The notes under the pieces: generated by a model
The model's input: only the letters and a program-made list of their open reading frames with translations
Told to the model about the DNA's origin: nothing
Database searches by the model: none
Shown here: positions 10,086 through 21,068 of the stretch, one piece after another
Numbering within the stretch: position 1 is the first letter of the stretch
Layout: each line of letters opens with the position of its first letter
From: Oscarella lobularis
Taxonomy: Eukaryota > Porifera > Homoscleromorpha > Homosclerophorida > Oscarellidae
Length of the DNA: 64,000 nt
Direction: 5' to 3'
Assembly: GCF_947507565.1 (NCBI RefSeq)
Contig: NC_089194.1
Span: 1,674,001 to 1,738,000, forward strand
Made by a program: the position numbers and the translations under genes

Positions 10086-11480
10086 TCACTCGTAGCCTCG
10101 CGTGGCCAGGCCCTTTTCCCTGATCTCCCGGATACTCCGAGAGGGGAAAAGGTTAGGGTTAACCTTTTCCCCTCTCGGAGTATCCGGGAGATCAGGGAAA
10201 AGGGCCTGGCCACGCGAGGCTACGTCACTCGTGTCCACAACTACTTTGATAAATAACGTGTCATCTCTTATATAATCTCCACCGTCTAATGTCGATAAGG
10301 GAACAAATAGAGGACACCCACTCGCAATATTCATTTCATTTCGCGGCTTCTTGAACGACGACGACGTGGGATCGGGTCTAAACGTGTCCGACACGTGTCT
10401 ACCATAGGTTTGATCCATGAGGACGAGAGTCACTTTCTGTTGAAAGGGCCAAGGCAAAAGGGCATCATACTCGCCCCTCATCACCACAAAAAACAGCGAG
10501 AGATGAGTCCCTTTTCCCATCCCGTCCCCATTCAGATACAACCTCGCACAAAGCTTATATCCGCAGCCAGACGTGTAAAACGGCTGCGAATAAATCGAAG
10601 GCGTTTTCCCACTTACAGCCTCACGCCTACGCCTTCGAATATCAGTAATCTTCCATAGAAGAACTCCCTCTGTATTTTTACAGTCCAACATATCAATCCT
10701 AAGCCCGTGCTCCGCTAATTTTATATCGTGAGAAGCGAGGATACGATCCTGTTGTGAGAACTGTTGTTCGATGAGCGGACTCAAAGACAATCCCGTTCCC
10801 ATGCCGCTTGTGCTGAGCGAAGGGGCGTTAGTTCTTAGCGAATTATTTTCGTCTTCTAGTGATCGTATTCGCGCCGCTTGGGTTGTTATTGTCTCCTCCA
10901 TTTTGAGCATCTTTTCCGTCATGATTCGAAGATGACTTTCGACGTTGTCGAACTTGGCGCGATAGTCTCTCTGCGCGTTGTCGACGGATTGATAGCAGGC
11001 TTCGAGGATTTTTGTTTGGACGACTCGTTGATGAGCTTGCATGTCTGTGGCTTGGGTTTCGAGGTTGGCTATTCTTTCTGTTAACGCCTCCACTGCTTTC
11101 GCTCTGTTGAAGTGTGCGGAAATCTTGACGAGTTTCGCTGAGACTTTCACGAAGACGATCTAGGTCCTGGTTGGCGGCGTGGATGCCTTCACTTGCAGCA
11201 ACTAGATGAGGTGTCGTTTCCAGCTTTGTTTTCTAAAAAGAGAATCAAGGAAACAAAAAGAGGGTGGGAAAAGGGTGTGACAGGGAGGGGCAGGTAGCCT
11301 CCTTAGTATTTGTTTTGCGGCTCTTGTATTCGCCCTCCTCCTGCTCGTGGCAACCCTACTGCAACTAAAGACTACGTACGCACCCCATTAGGTTTGAGAA
11401 GGCTGGAAGAAGCACGTCTCTCCTCACGCGCTTCTGCGTCGCGATGAGACTCCAACTGCACAGGTAGGTTAGATTCATGG
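10086..11480 (-). pseudogene. TRAF-like gene, type d, copy 1: truncated, frameshifted, C-terminus rewritten by a transposon
   Basis: The main exon (10086-11232) encodes a coiled coil and MATH domain like the intact gene at 25.7-27.9 kb. A small upstream exon survives near 11440-11480 (a remnant of LESNCNAQAREERRAE in the intact gene). RING and zinc-finger exons are absent because the sequence switches at about 11.50 kb to the next unit. A 5-bp deletion near 11100 (the AATAC of the QSNTKAV segment) shifts the frame of the coiled coil. Hairpin element 4 lies in the last codons: the normal ending TRPDKR is replaced by 44 transposon-encoded residues before a stop. Almost certainly a pseudogene. 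Confidence 0.75.
10093..10222. mobile_element. hairpin MITE-like element 4 (9-bp TSD CGTCACTCG)
   Basis: The 130-bp insert is an almost perfect palindrome: 63-bp arms starting TAGCCTCGCGTGGCCAGG around a 4-nt loop (GGGT). CGTCACTCG flanks it at 10084-10092 and 10223-10231. The empty site is at 20105-20113. It is inserted in the coding end of a MATH exon. Confidence 0.92.
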
Positions 11481-11503
11481 CGAGTACAAAGTCTAGGTAG
11501 TTT

Positions 11504-12478
11504 TCTAGGCTTGGCGAAAAACCTCGTGGTCCCTTTACAGTACTTACTTGATAATCTGTTGAAAAGAGATCCTACGGAAGACCATTCAACTTCCTCTCCA
11601 CTTTGGTGGCATTTGATCGCTTGCTTACCTTAGGAGTCACTTCACCTAAGCAGAAATTGTAACGAAATCGTCGTTGAATTGCATGGGAAAAATCGCAGGG
11701 AAACCGCGATGACCGTGGCGAAAGATCGAACTAAAACACAATTAGGCCTACGACCACAGAGAAGACGGCTGTACCGATTTACGCGTGCCTGAGCAGTGAA
11801 ATCTGACTCCATTCGCTTGCCGAGAACGCACCAAGGAGATGGAAGAGGATCGGTATCGGAGCAAAGCATTGTCCCAACCGAGACCCACGGTGGTTCGATC
11901 ATGTGAGTGGGCTAACGCGATGACGTTCGACGATAAAGCGACCGTCTAAGGTCAAGGGTTTCAATGAGTGTGATCTCATTGGCTGGGTATGAGACATCAG
12001 GAAGAAGGTTGGGCTACGCTGTCTCTCTCTCTCTCTCCGCCTTGTTCGGTACTGGCAACATGCCACGACACCTGTACGAGACAGACTTTGCACGTACTAA
12101 ACACGTGGTTTGGGCTTAGAAGGCACTTTTATAAGGTTTCAACAAGAGTCATCCTTTGTATCGACCCCCCCGTCCCGTCGAAACAACCCACTTCAGACAA
12201 AAACAGGAAGTTTTGGCTTTTGTTAAGTGCTTTCGGAGCGTGTCTGCTACCCCATGCCTACCTTTAGATTAGTTCCCCGGCTTGAATCCCGAGAAGGGGA
12301 CCCGGCGACTTTCTTGTAAGCAAACAATCTGTCTTTGCCGTGGTAAACAAACAGACGCTTGTATATTGCACAATTTTGCTTCATTTCGGCGGAAAGCCTT
12401 CATTTACGCGATACACTCTGAGCACGTGATCACTAAAAAGTCATTGAATACATAAAAGAGCGTACATGTATCAAAAGA
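11504..12478. repeat. array spacer repeat P, copy 3 (start of unit B)
   Basis: Matches 1042-2068. The join at about 11497-11504 is where type-d TRAF upstream sequence stops and unit B begins. The remaining bases to 12650 are spacer without a recognised gene. Confidence 0.6.
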
Positions 12479-12650
12479 TCACTGATGAAAATGCTTCAAT
12501 TGTACCTCAAAGGACACCTCAAAGAATGTCACTCATATAAGTACAACTGGCGTTCCTCACGACAAGTCGACTTGTATATTTGCATCAGTATATAAACCCA
12601 AAACACATCTGTTGAAAACAAAAAATCTCGGCAGTTTGTTTATAGCATTT

Positions 12651-15121
12651 TCATAGACACAAATTCTTGCACTTTTGTGCAACGCAATTCAGATCAAACT
12701 TCAAGCTCGACTGAAGAATTGACGGAACGGGAATAGAACTGAGGGCGTGAAAACCTACTTCCTTTCTAATCATACAAACTGGACACGGCCCCCAGTAGCG
12801 GCTGTGATATGCCTCAGCATCAAAATGACTGCTGCAGAAAAAAGCGAGACGCTGTAAACCGAATGCAGTCACGGAAGGAAACTCCGTGCTTCGAGCAATC
12901 GTTAGCAAAGGCAAAATTGTTGCCTGATGATAGGTAAAATTCACGTCAGAGAGATCGCCAAGGAGAATGTTAGCAGCCAATCTTTCTCTTGCCTCACAGT
13001 TGGAAGGCCACCAGTTAGACGATTGGTCGTGAACGAGAAGAAGACACGCCAGGTAGGAATGCGCCATGTGCATGCTCGTATCACGAGGTGCTCGAATTAC
13101 GACGGCGTCAAAAACTCGCTTGGAAAATAGTGAAAGCGCCAGATAAGGGCATTCGGCTATGACTGCCAAAGCTTCCAGTGAAGCGACGTATAATGCGGAT
13201 CGTCGTTCGTCGGCATGAGTTGAGAACGACTCCATCGCCATCTGAGCCAAAGTTGCAATGGCTTCAACAGGCAGAGTTCCGTCAAACGCGAAAACGACGT
13301 CCGGAGTAGGCAGCCCGCCAAACAACAATACGAAAGAATTCAGCAATGCTTTTCCATTTTCAAAAACATTTCGAAGCCAATAGTCAACGGGGTTGTTTCC
13401 TCCGTGTGAAGTGGCGATTTTTTCACTTATGGAAATGATAGCAGCTAAATTCGATGTCATCTGTGAACCGATTTTTGACGTCAGCTGTTTCCGCTTTTGT
13501 TGTGAAAAAGTAGCAATAACCGAAGCCAAAAAACCCATTTACATGATGTACATACTATTTCCGCTTCCGACTCCTCTGGCGTGACGTGCAGAGAAAATTG
13601 AAGAGCAAGATTACGCAGAGCATTCCTGCTAGCGACGAAAGTTGGAAAAATGGCCAAAAGTGACATCACATCAGCTCTATCATCAAAAAATTCAGGACGT
13701 TTATTCTTATGTCGGAGATTAAATAGAAGAACACTCTCTAGTATCTGCTCCAACGAATCACACGTAAACGGGGAATTTGTGAAGACAACGGCGGGAACGC
13801 TTTCAAGCAACCCCAACAACACCACGAGAAAACTTTCGTAGAAATCGAAATCGTCAGTCCGACAGCGCCTCGCAGCGGTGGACATCATCAGCATCAGCGG
13901 AACCAAACCGTTACCGATAAATCGTTTATGATTCGCTTTTAGTAGCGCACCATCAACATCAAATACTTCATACAGTGTACTCGAAAAATATGCGACATCT
14001 TTGAGAACATGACACTGGTGAAAGTGGTACTCTGAGCAAGTGACGTCAGGAACGTAATATGCAGCAAAAAGTTTCAAATTAGGACGAGAAGTCAGCGTTT
14101 CGGGAAGAACGCGATGTTGACAATATAGATACGCGTTACCAAGGAATCGCATTTGACTGAGACGATCGGCTTTCACAAGCAGCTTTTCCAATATGTCCCA
14201 CTCGCAATTGTTCGACACGTCAAGATGCGTCAGAGATGAAGCGCAACGTAGAATGCGACAAAGCGTCACGAAGAAACGTTCATCACAGATCGAATGGTTA
14301 TTCATCTCAATACATGGATACGCATCGGCACATGAAATATCCAGGCTCAAGAGACGCTGCAATTTTCCAAAGAAGCAGTCAACCGTAGATTGGCTGCCTT
14401 TGCCAGCCTCCCAATCACGGACGCTCATAATCTCAAGCGAATGCATAAACAACTCCTCAAGTTGATCTGATGCAAAATCCTTCGCTGTCGAAAAAACTTC
14501 ATACCAAATAAGTCTCGTTCCAGATACATTGAGATGTCTCAAATGGCGCAATGACGTCATCGCAGCGCAAAATTGCTCTTTTTTGAGATCCGTAAAGCTG
14601 ACGTCAAGATGCTTCAAATTCGAAAAACGATCAAGTACGCGCAAACCAATAGCACCCTTGACGTGATTCGCGGCTAAGTACGTAAGGGAGTCCCTCGACG
14701 GGGTCTCAACGACATTCTCAAAGAAGGGAACACGCAGATTTCCTAGACACCGACTGAACGATATGTCGATGCTGTCCAAGTGTTTCTGCTCTTTGAGACG
14801 CTCGATGATGGTCTCTTCATTGACAGTCATAAGTGAGTAGAGTGGTAGCTTTCTCAAATTAGGCCTATTCCGGAGTAAAATGTCTAGCACGCGTGACGTA
14901 AGTCTTCCGCGCTGTGCCATTCCTTTTAGAAGCATGTTTGCAACCACGTGGGGCAAGACGCCGCATCCGTGTCTCGAATCGGCGAGGACGATTTCGGCTA
15001 TCGTCGGCAGTGAAGCCGCTCGTTCAGTCGGACTGTCGAGAAAATCGACTGATGAAGGCGAACTTCTGCAGAGGTACGAGAGACACAAGTCGGATAGAGA
15101 GAGAAGATGGCGAGAGTCCAT
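12651..15121 (-). pseudogene. ZYG11-like leucine-rich-repeat protein, copy 2 (single-base frameshift)
   Basis: This copy keeps the natural start (ATG at 15119-15121, MDSRHLLSLSDLCLSYLCR) and the full leucine-rich-repeat part. At about 13529-13534 an A run is six long, where copy 1 has seven, and the reading frame breaks in the segment CKWVF. The downstream half continues in another frame to 12651. The rest is collinear with copy 1, with scattered substitutions. The break could be real or a homopolymer sequencing error; if the latter, this is the functional gene of the pair. The family role would be CUL2-dependent substrate recognition, by analogy. Confidence 0.7.
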
Positions 15122-15372
15122 TTTGAAACGCGTGACCAAGACTTTTCATCGATCCCGGATACACCTTTTCGCGGGCTTCTGTACGCAGCATGACCTACCT
15201 AGGCAAAATTTCACCAAATCAGAAAGTTTCTCTTTGTAGTCGTGACACTTTTTTCTAAACGACAAATAATGACAGCTGCATTCGTGAACAGAACGCGCCA
15301 AGGAGACTATGGGAAAAAACATTGTATTAACCCCACCAAAAAAGTGTACCCAACGTTAATCAATCATCAGTT

Positions 15373-15487
15373 ATTATATAAACACAACCTTCATTTGTAA
15401 CCTTAAAGAATGTCACTTATATAAATACAACCTTTCTTTGTACCTCAAAGACTGTCACTCATATAAACACAACACCTTTCTTTGTAC
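15373..15487. repeat. about 45-bp tandem repeat 3' of TRAF-b copy 2
   Basis: Same three-unit block as 4956-5070, directly before the TRAF-b stop codon. Confidence 0.6.
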
Positions 15488-16875
15488 CTACTGGCGTTCA
15501 TCAGGTCGCTCAATACCCGACAAGTCGACTTGAACTTTCACAAACATGCAATCGTCCTTGATAAACGTCCCACTGTCGAGCTTTGCCAGGGGCAAGAAAC
15601 GCGGACGCCCGCTTGAAATATTCATCTTCTCATATGGTAGCTGCAACGACAACGGCGACGAAAGATTGGGACAAAACGCGTCGGAAACGTGATTTCGCTG
15701 GGGCCCCTGATCAATCAAAACGAACGTAACCTCCTGGCGAAAGGGCCACGAGAGAAGCGAATCGAATTCGCCCCTTATCACGACAAAAAACAAGGACAAG
15801 TGCGTGCCCTTGCCCACACCCTCGCCATGTAAAGAGAGACGCGCGCACATCTTGTAGCCGCACGGGGACGTATAGAAGGGCTGGGAATAGACAGTAGGGA
15901 CTTTCTCCGATGCCGCTTCGAGTCGTCGTCGTCTGACGTCGGTGATTTTCCAGAGCAGAACGCCTTGCATGAGATGCTTTTGATAGAGATGAGCGTCGTG
16001 TTGGGCTAGGCAAACGTCGTGTTGAGCTAGGCGGACGTCGTACGAAGCGACAACCGCATCTCTGCTCCGGATTTCTTCGGTGAGCAATGCAAAGCGACGC
16101 CAGATACTGCTGGTCGTGTAACGAGCCAAACTTTCTGCCTCGGCGATTCTCTGATTCAATTGGACGCCGTGATGTTGCTCAACGCAATCGATTTGGATGC
16201 GAAGAGATTCGATAGCGGCGGTTGCTTTATCACTGTCGCTTGGGAGTTGGAGTGAAGATAGAGTCTTCATCGTTTCGTTGATGGCCTTTGTGATGTGAGC
16301 TATGTGTTCCACTACGGAATCTCGGTTATGTGCGGAGACGGCTTTGCGTTTTAGCTGGAAGGAGAGAGAATCGCTTAGGGATCTATAGAGAGGTGTCTGT
16401 GTACCTGTCGAGCGCATCCAGGTACCTCACAGGATACGTCTTTTTCTGGACACGACAGCTTCAAGTGCTCAGACAACTAAAGCAGAAAAAAGTGTCAGAA
16501 GCCCTAGATGGCTGAGTAGTGTGAGCGCTCCTCTTACCTTTCCTCGGGGAACGTCCTGCGAGCAGACACGACATCTAATCAGCGCAATCATAAAATGCCT
16601 ATACTGACACTCGTCTTTCATGTGACGCTGTGACAAAGGCGAAAATTTCGACTACAGTGCATATTCAATTAGTTAGCTAACTGACTTCGAGTTGAGCTTT
16701 CTTTCCCAGCCACATGCACCCCTCCTCTTTCCAACTGCAGTGGACTTGGGGCTCCAAATCGCCAAAAACGTCTCTCCATTCCTGTAAGTCAGAAATGACG
16801 ACTCTTTCTAGTAACTTCGCTGAAACATACCTTCTGATCAGGGATCTCGAGCGCTCGGCCTTTGGAATCCGACAT
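15488..16875 (-). CDS. RING-less TRAF-like gene, type b, copy 2 (intact)
   Basis: The best-preserved type-b copy. Exon 1 starts at the ATG at 16873-16875 (MSDSKGRALEIPDQK) and ends at a GTATGT donor, joining in phase to EWRDVFGDLE (zinc finger, about 16690-16790). Further zinc-finger exons lie near 16550-16640 (QRHMKDECQYRHF) and 16400-16460 (LSEHLKLSCPE). The last exon (15488-16354) has a coiled coil and a complete MATH domain (GVLLWKITDVRRRR, FFVVIRGEFDSLLSW, stop after ERPDERQ). No RING is encoded, since a type-c MATH gene ends only about 140 bp upstream. Such a protein could bind receptors or other TRAFs without ligase activity; that is inference. Confidence 0.75.
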
Positions 16876-17016
16876 TCTGGGGCCCCTGTCTCTGGGGAAA
16901 GATGTGCTCTACGGTCCCGGATAAACGCATACAAGACAAAGAAAAACTCTCTTCTCTGGAGATTACGACTAAAAACAATAACTTTAAAGTACCAAAAGAA
17001 ATTTCTCTATAAAAAA

Positions 17017-17988
17017 TCATCTTTTGTCTGGACGAGTGACGTCACTCGTGTCCACAACTACTTTGATAAATAACGTATCATCTCTTATATAATCTCCACC
17101 GTCTAATGTTGATAAGGGAACAAATAGAGGACACCCACTCGCAATATTCATTTCATTGCGCGGCTTCTTGAACGACGACGACGTGGGATCGGGTCTAAAC
17201 GTGTCCGACACGTGTCTACCATAGGCTTGATCCATGAGAACGAGAGTCACTTTCTGTTGAAAGGGCCAAGGCAAAAGGGCATCATACTCGCCCCTCATCA
17301 CCACAAAAAACAGCGAGAGATGAGTCCCTTTTCCCATTCCATCCCCATTCAGATACAACCTCGCACAAAGCTTATATCCGCAGCCAGACGTATAAAACGG
17401 CTGCGAATAAATCGAAGGCGTTTTCCCACTTACAGCCTCACGCCTACGCCTTCGAATGTCAGTAATCTTCCATAGAAGAACTCCCTCTGTATTCTTACTA
17501 AGCCCGTGCTCAGCTAATTTGATATCGTGAGAAGCGGGGAAAAACGATCCCGTTCTCATTCTGAGAGAAGGGGCGTTATTGGTTCTCAGCGAACTGTCTT
17601 CTAGTGATCGTATTCGCGCCGCTTGGGTCGTTATCGTTTCTTCCATTTTGAGCATCTTTTCCGTCATGATTCGAAGATGACTTTCAAACATGGCGCGATA
17701 GTCTCTCTGCACGTTGTCGACGGATTGATAGCAGGCTTCGAGGATTTTTGTTTGAACGACTCGTTGATGGGCTTGCATGTCTGTGGCTTGGGTTTCGAGG
17801 CTGGCTATTCTTTCTGTTATCGCCTCTACTGCTTTCGTATTGCTCTGTTGGAGGGTGCGAAAATCTCGACGAGTTTTGCTGAGACTTTCGCGAAGACGAT
17901 CCAGGTCCTGGTTGGCGGCTTGGACCTCTTCAGTTTGAGCAGTCGGATGAGGTGTAACAGACTGGACTTCAGTCGCAATTGGTATTGC
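17017..17988 (-). pseudogene. TRAF-like gene, type c, copy 2: coiled coil plus MATH only
   Basis: Nearly identical to 6961-7932: an exon with a splice acceptor at 17989-17990, a coiled coil, the same short linker (SLRMRTGSFFPASHD) and a complete MATH domain ending TRPDKR. No upstream zinc-finger exons are found. The shared deletion shows that the type-c form existed before units A and B separated. Confidence 0.7.
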
Positions 17989-18044
17989 CTAGGCGGAAAA
18001 ATAAGAAGTCTCGTATAAATTACTACTAGCACTACATTTTCCGG

Positions 18045-18430
18045 AGATAATTGTGGTGGCAATGAAGAACAGTCATTGTTTTCCTTGCAGAAAACAGAAC
18101 AACTATTCTAAAAACATACCGGTAAATGATGGTGATTATTGCTTAACACTAAGCCAGTGGAAGCACACAGGGCGCCCCCTAACCTAAATCCTGGACTCGC
18201 CACTGTAAGCTACAGCTTACCCCATTGCTAAGAGAACTTCTTGAGCCATAGCAGAATCTAACAGAACTTGAATTGTTTGACTCCAACTAAAAAAGCCAAC
18301 GTAGCGAATCTGACGCGATAGCAGTAAAAAATTCTCACATCGTCCGTTTGGAAATTTGGACAATCGCCAAGAGCGTTGTGACGCGTCTCTTCCACAGCGC
18401 GACTCAGAGACTCTTCCGCCATGTTTGAGG
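18045..18430. repeat. array segment S, copy 2
   Basis: Same segment as 7985-8350, with an extra GCTTAACACTAAGCCAGTGG that is shared with the third copy. Confidence 0.6.
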
Positions 18431-18709
18431 CTACTATGAAAAACTATAAGTTCAGTAGGTTTTAACCATGCTTGGAACGCTCTAAAAAGCGAGTTTGGCG
18501 CCGTGCGACGGTAGGTGCGGGCCGGGGAGGGGGGGACACAGAGACTCTTCCGCCTTGTTTGAGGCTACTATGAAAAACCATAAGTTCACTAGGTTTTTCA
18601 ACAATGCTTGGAACGCTCATTTGGCACCGTGCGACGGTCGGTGCGGGTCGGTGCGGGCCGGTGCGGGCCGGGGAGGGGGGAGTGGGGGGGGGGGGGGGGG
18701 GGGGGGGGG
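18407..18709. repeat. tandem duplication ending in a 26-nt G run
   Basis: Unit-B counterpart of 8334-8611. After GGGGAGGGGGGAGT, an uninterrupted run of about 26 G occupies 18684-18709, against about eight G in unit A. It may be a real expansion or an assembly artefact. Confidence 0.7.
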
Positions 18710-19439
18710 ACAACCAGCCTTGTAGCAGCAGTCTTCGCACGTTCGATTGCCGCAAGTTCCCAACAGTCAAATACAGTTACAACTGTAAGTCCAATCAAAA
18801 TCGACTCATAAACTGAGTCGGGATCGTCGTCTGAGCCAAGCTCGCTTTGGGAGAGTCGCAAGCATGGCCGTACACATAGGCGAGGGACGTACGGTACACT
18901 ACAACGAATGAGCATACAGTACCAGTGGGTTCAGCACAGCACTTCTCTCGACGACACTGTCTGCGTTATTGGTGACGGTAAGTTGACTTGCGATGTTATA
19001 TGCTTGTGACGACCTTTGGCGCTGAGCCAAGTCGGCACGGAGCCAACTGGGGCTACCGGAACCGGAGGAATTCCATCACTCATACAGGGGCATTCTACCA
19101 AGACTCTAAGAGGCTGCGATCGTCGCGTTCTACTGTACTGGGTGGTCTACAAAAAAGACGCGAGGATTTGCGGCGTTTGATTGAGCCCTTCGTAAACGTG
19201 ACCACCCACTTCTGGGGACTAAACTGAACGAGAGATAATAGACTGAACGGAACCTTCTCCGTTTCGACTAAACAAACCAATCTTTTGCGGGCACTTGCGC
19301 GATTCTGCCCATTTCAGTGGAAGAGAGAGGGAGGCGGGATCTAGCGGATCTAGCTGGAGCTGAGCGAATACGGGTACTGGGCACTTGGCCACACAATCGA
19401 CCAATCAAAAACAAGTTACATACGTAAAGAATCTACAAG
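18710..19439 (-). pseudogene. spacer with a TRAF RING relic near 18715-18760
   Basis: Unit-B copy of 8612-9344 with the same TCGNRTCEDCCYKAG relic and upstream stop. No other gene is seen. Confidence 0.45.
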
Positions 19440-20063
19440 CTCCAGACAAAGGCTTTGGCGAAGAACCTCGTGGTCCCTTTACTTACTTGATAAAAGGCTT
19501 TTCTGTTGAAAAGAGATCCTACGGAATACGCGTAGACCATTCAACTCCCTCTCCACCCTTGGCATTTGATCGCTTGCTTACCTTAGAAGTCACTGAGTGT
19601 GATCTCATTGGCTGGGTATGAGATAAGAGGGTTGGGCTTCTCTCTTTCTCCGCCCCTGTTCGGTTCTAAGGTACTGGCAAGATGCCACGACGCCTGTGCG
19701 AGACAGACTTAGCGTCTAAAACAAGTGGTTTGGGCACTTTTATAAGGTTACAAGAGTCAGACGCATTCTTTGTATTAACGGAGACCCCCCTGTCGAAACA
19801 ACACAAAAACAGTGAGTTTGGCGTCTGTTCAGCAGCTTTTGGAGCGTGCTTGCTACCCCATGGCCTACCTTTAGATTAATTATCCCTAGAAGGAGACCCG
19901 GCGAACAAAGTTGCGACTTTCTCGTAAGCAAACAGGCTCATTTTGCCACGGCAAGCGAATTGACGCTAGTATATTGCCTGATTTCATCTACAGTACTTAC
20001 GCGTACGGGTCTTGAGCACTAAAAAGACATTGAATACATAAAAGAGCGTACATGTATCAAAAG
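19440..20063. repeat. array spacer repeat P, copy 4
   Basis: Matches 9345-10044 but without hairpin element 3; the intact target TGGTTTGGG is at 19726-19734. Confidence 0.6.
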
Positions 20064-20081
20064 AATTTTCTCTATAAAAAA

Positions 20082-21068
20082 TCATCTTTTGTCTGGACGG
20101 GTAACGTCACTCGTGTCCACAACTACTTTGATAAATAACGTGTCATCTCTTATATAATCTCCACCGTCTAATGTTGATAAGGGAACAAATAGAGGACACC
20201 CACTCGCAATATTCATTTCATTGCGCGGCTTCTTGAACGACGACGACGTGGGATCGGGTCTAAACGTGTCCGACACGTGTCTACCATAGGTTTGATCCAT
20301 GAGGACGAGAGTCACTTTCTGTTGAAAGGGCCAAGGCAAAAGGGCATCATACTCGCCCCTCATCACCACAAAAAACAGCGAGAGATGAGTCCCTTTTCCC
20401 ATCCCGTCCCCATTCAGATACAACCTCGCACAAAGCTTATATCCGCAGCCAGACGTGTAAAACGGCTGCGAATAAATCGAAGGCGTTTTCCCACTTACAG
20501 CCTCACGCCTGCGCCTTCGAATATCAGTAATCTTCCACAGAAGAACTCCTTCGGTATTTTTACAGTCCAGCATATCAATTCTAAGCCCGTGCTCCGCTAA
20601 TTTGATATCGTGAGAAGCGAGGATTCGATCCTGTTGTGAGAACTGTTGTTCGATGAGCGGACTCAAAGACGATCCCGTTCCCATGCCGCTTGTGCTGAGC
20701 GAAGGGGCGTTAGTTCTTAGCGAATTATTCTCGTCTTCTAGTGATCGTATTCGCGCCGCTTGCGTTGTTATTGTCTCCTCCATTTTGAGCATTTTTTCCG
20801 TCATGATTCGAAGATGACTTTCGACGTTGTCGAACTTGGCGCGATAGTCTCTCTGCGCGTTGTCGACGGATTGATAGCAGGCTTCGAGGATTTTTGTTTG
20901 GACGACTCGTTGATGGGCTTGCATGTCTGTGGCTTGGGTTTCGAGGCTGGAAATTCTTTCTGTTAACGCCTCCACTGCTTTCGTATTGTTCTGCTGGAGG
21001 GTGCGGAAATCTCGACGAGTTTCGCTGAGACTTTCACAAAGACGATCCGGAGATAATTGTGGTGGCAA
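20082..21068 (-). pseudogene. TRAF-like gene, type d, copy 2: 5'-truncated coiled coil plus MATH
   Basis: An open frame of 328 codons holds the coiled coil (TERISSLETQATDMQAHQ), the type-d linker (GMGTGSSLSPLIEQQFSQQ) and a full MATH domain ending TRPDKR. It lacks the 5-bp deletion and the transposon of copy 1. About 20 codons into the frame, near 21048, the sequence switches to segment S, so its first residues (MPPQLSP) come from the fused segment. RING and zinc-finger exons are missing. A fortuitous start codon could make a dominant-negative-like fragment, but this is speculation. Confidence 0.65.

Noticed and set aside
10140-10165. TTAGGG-like sequence at the centre of hairpin element 4
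   Set aside because: A single copy at a palindrome loop is not telomeric DNA.
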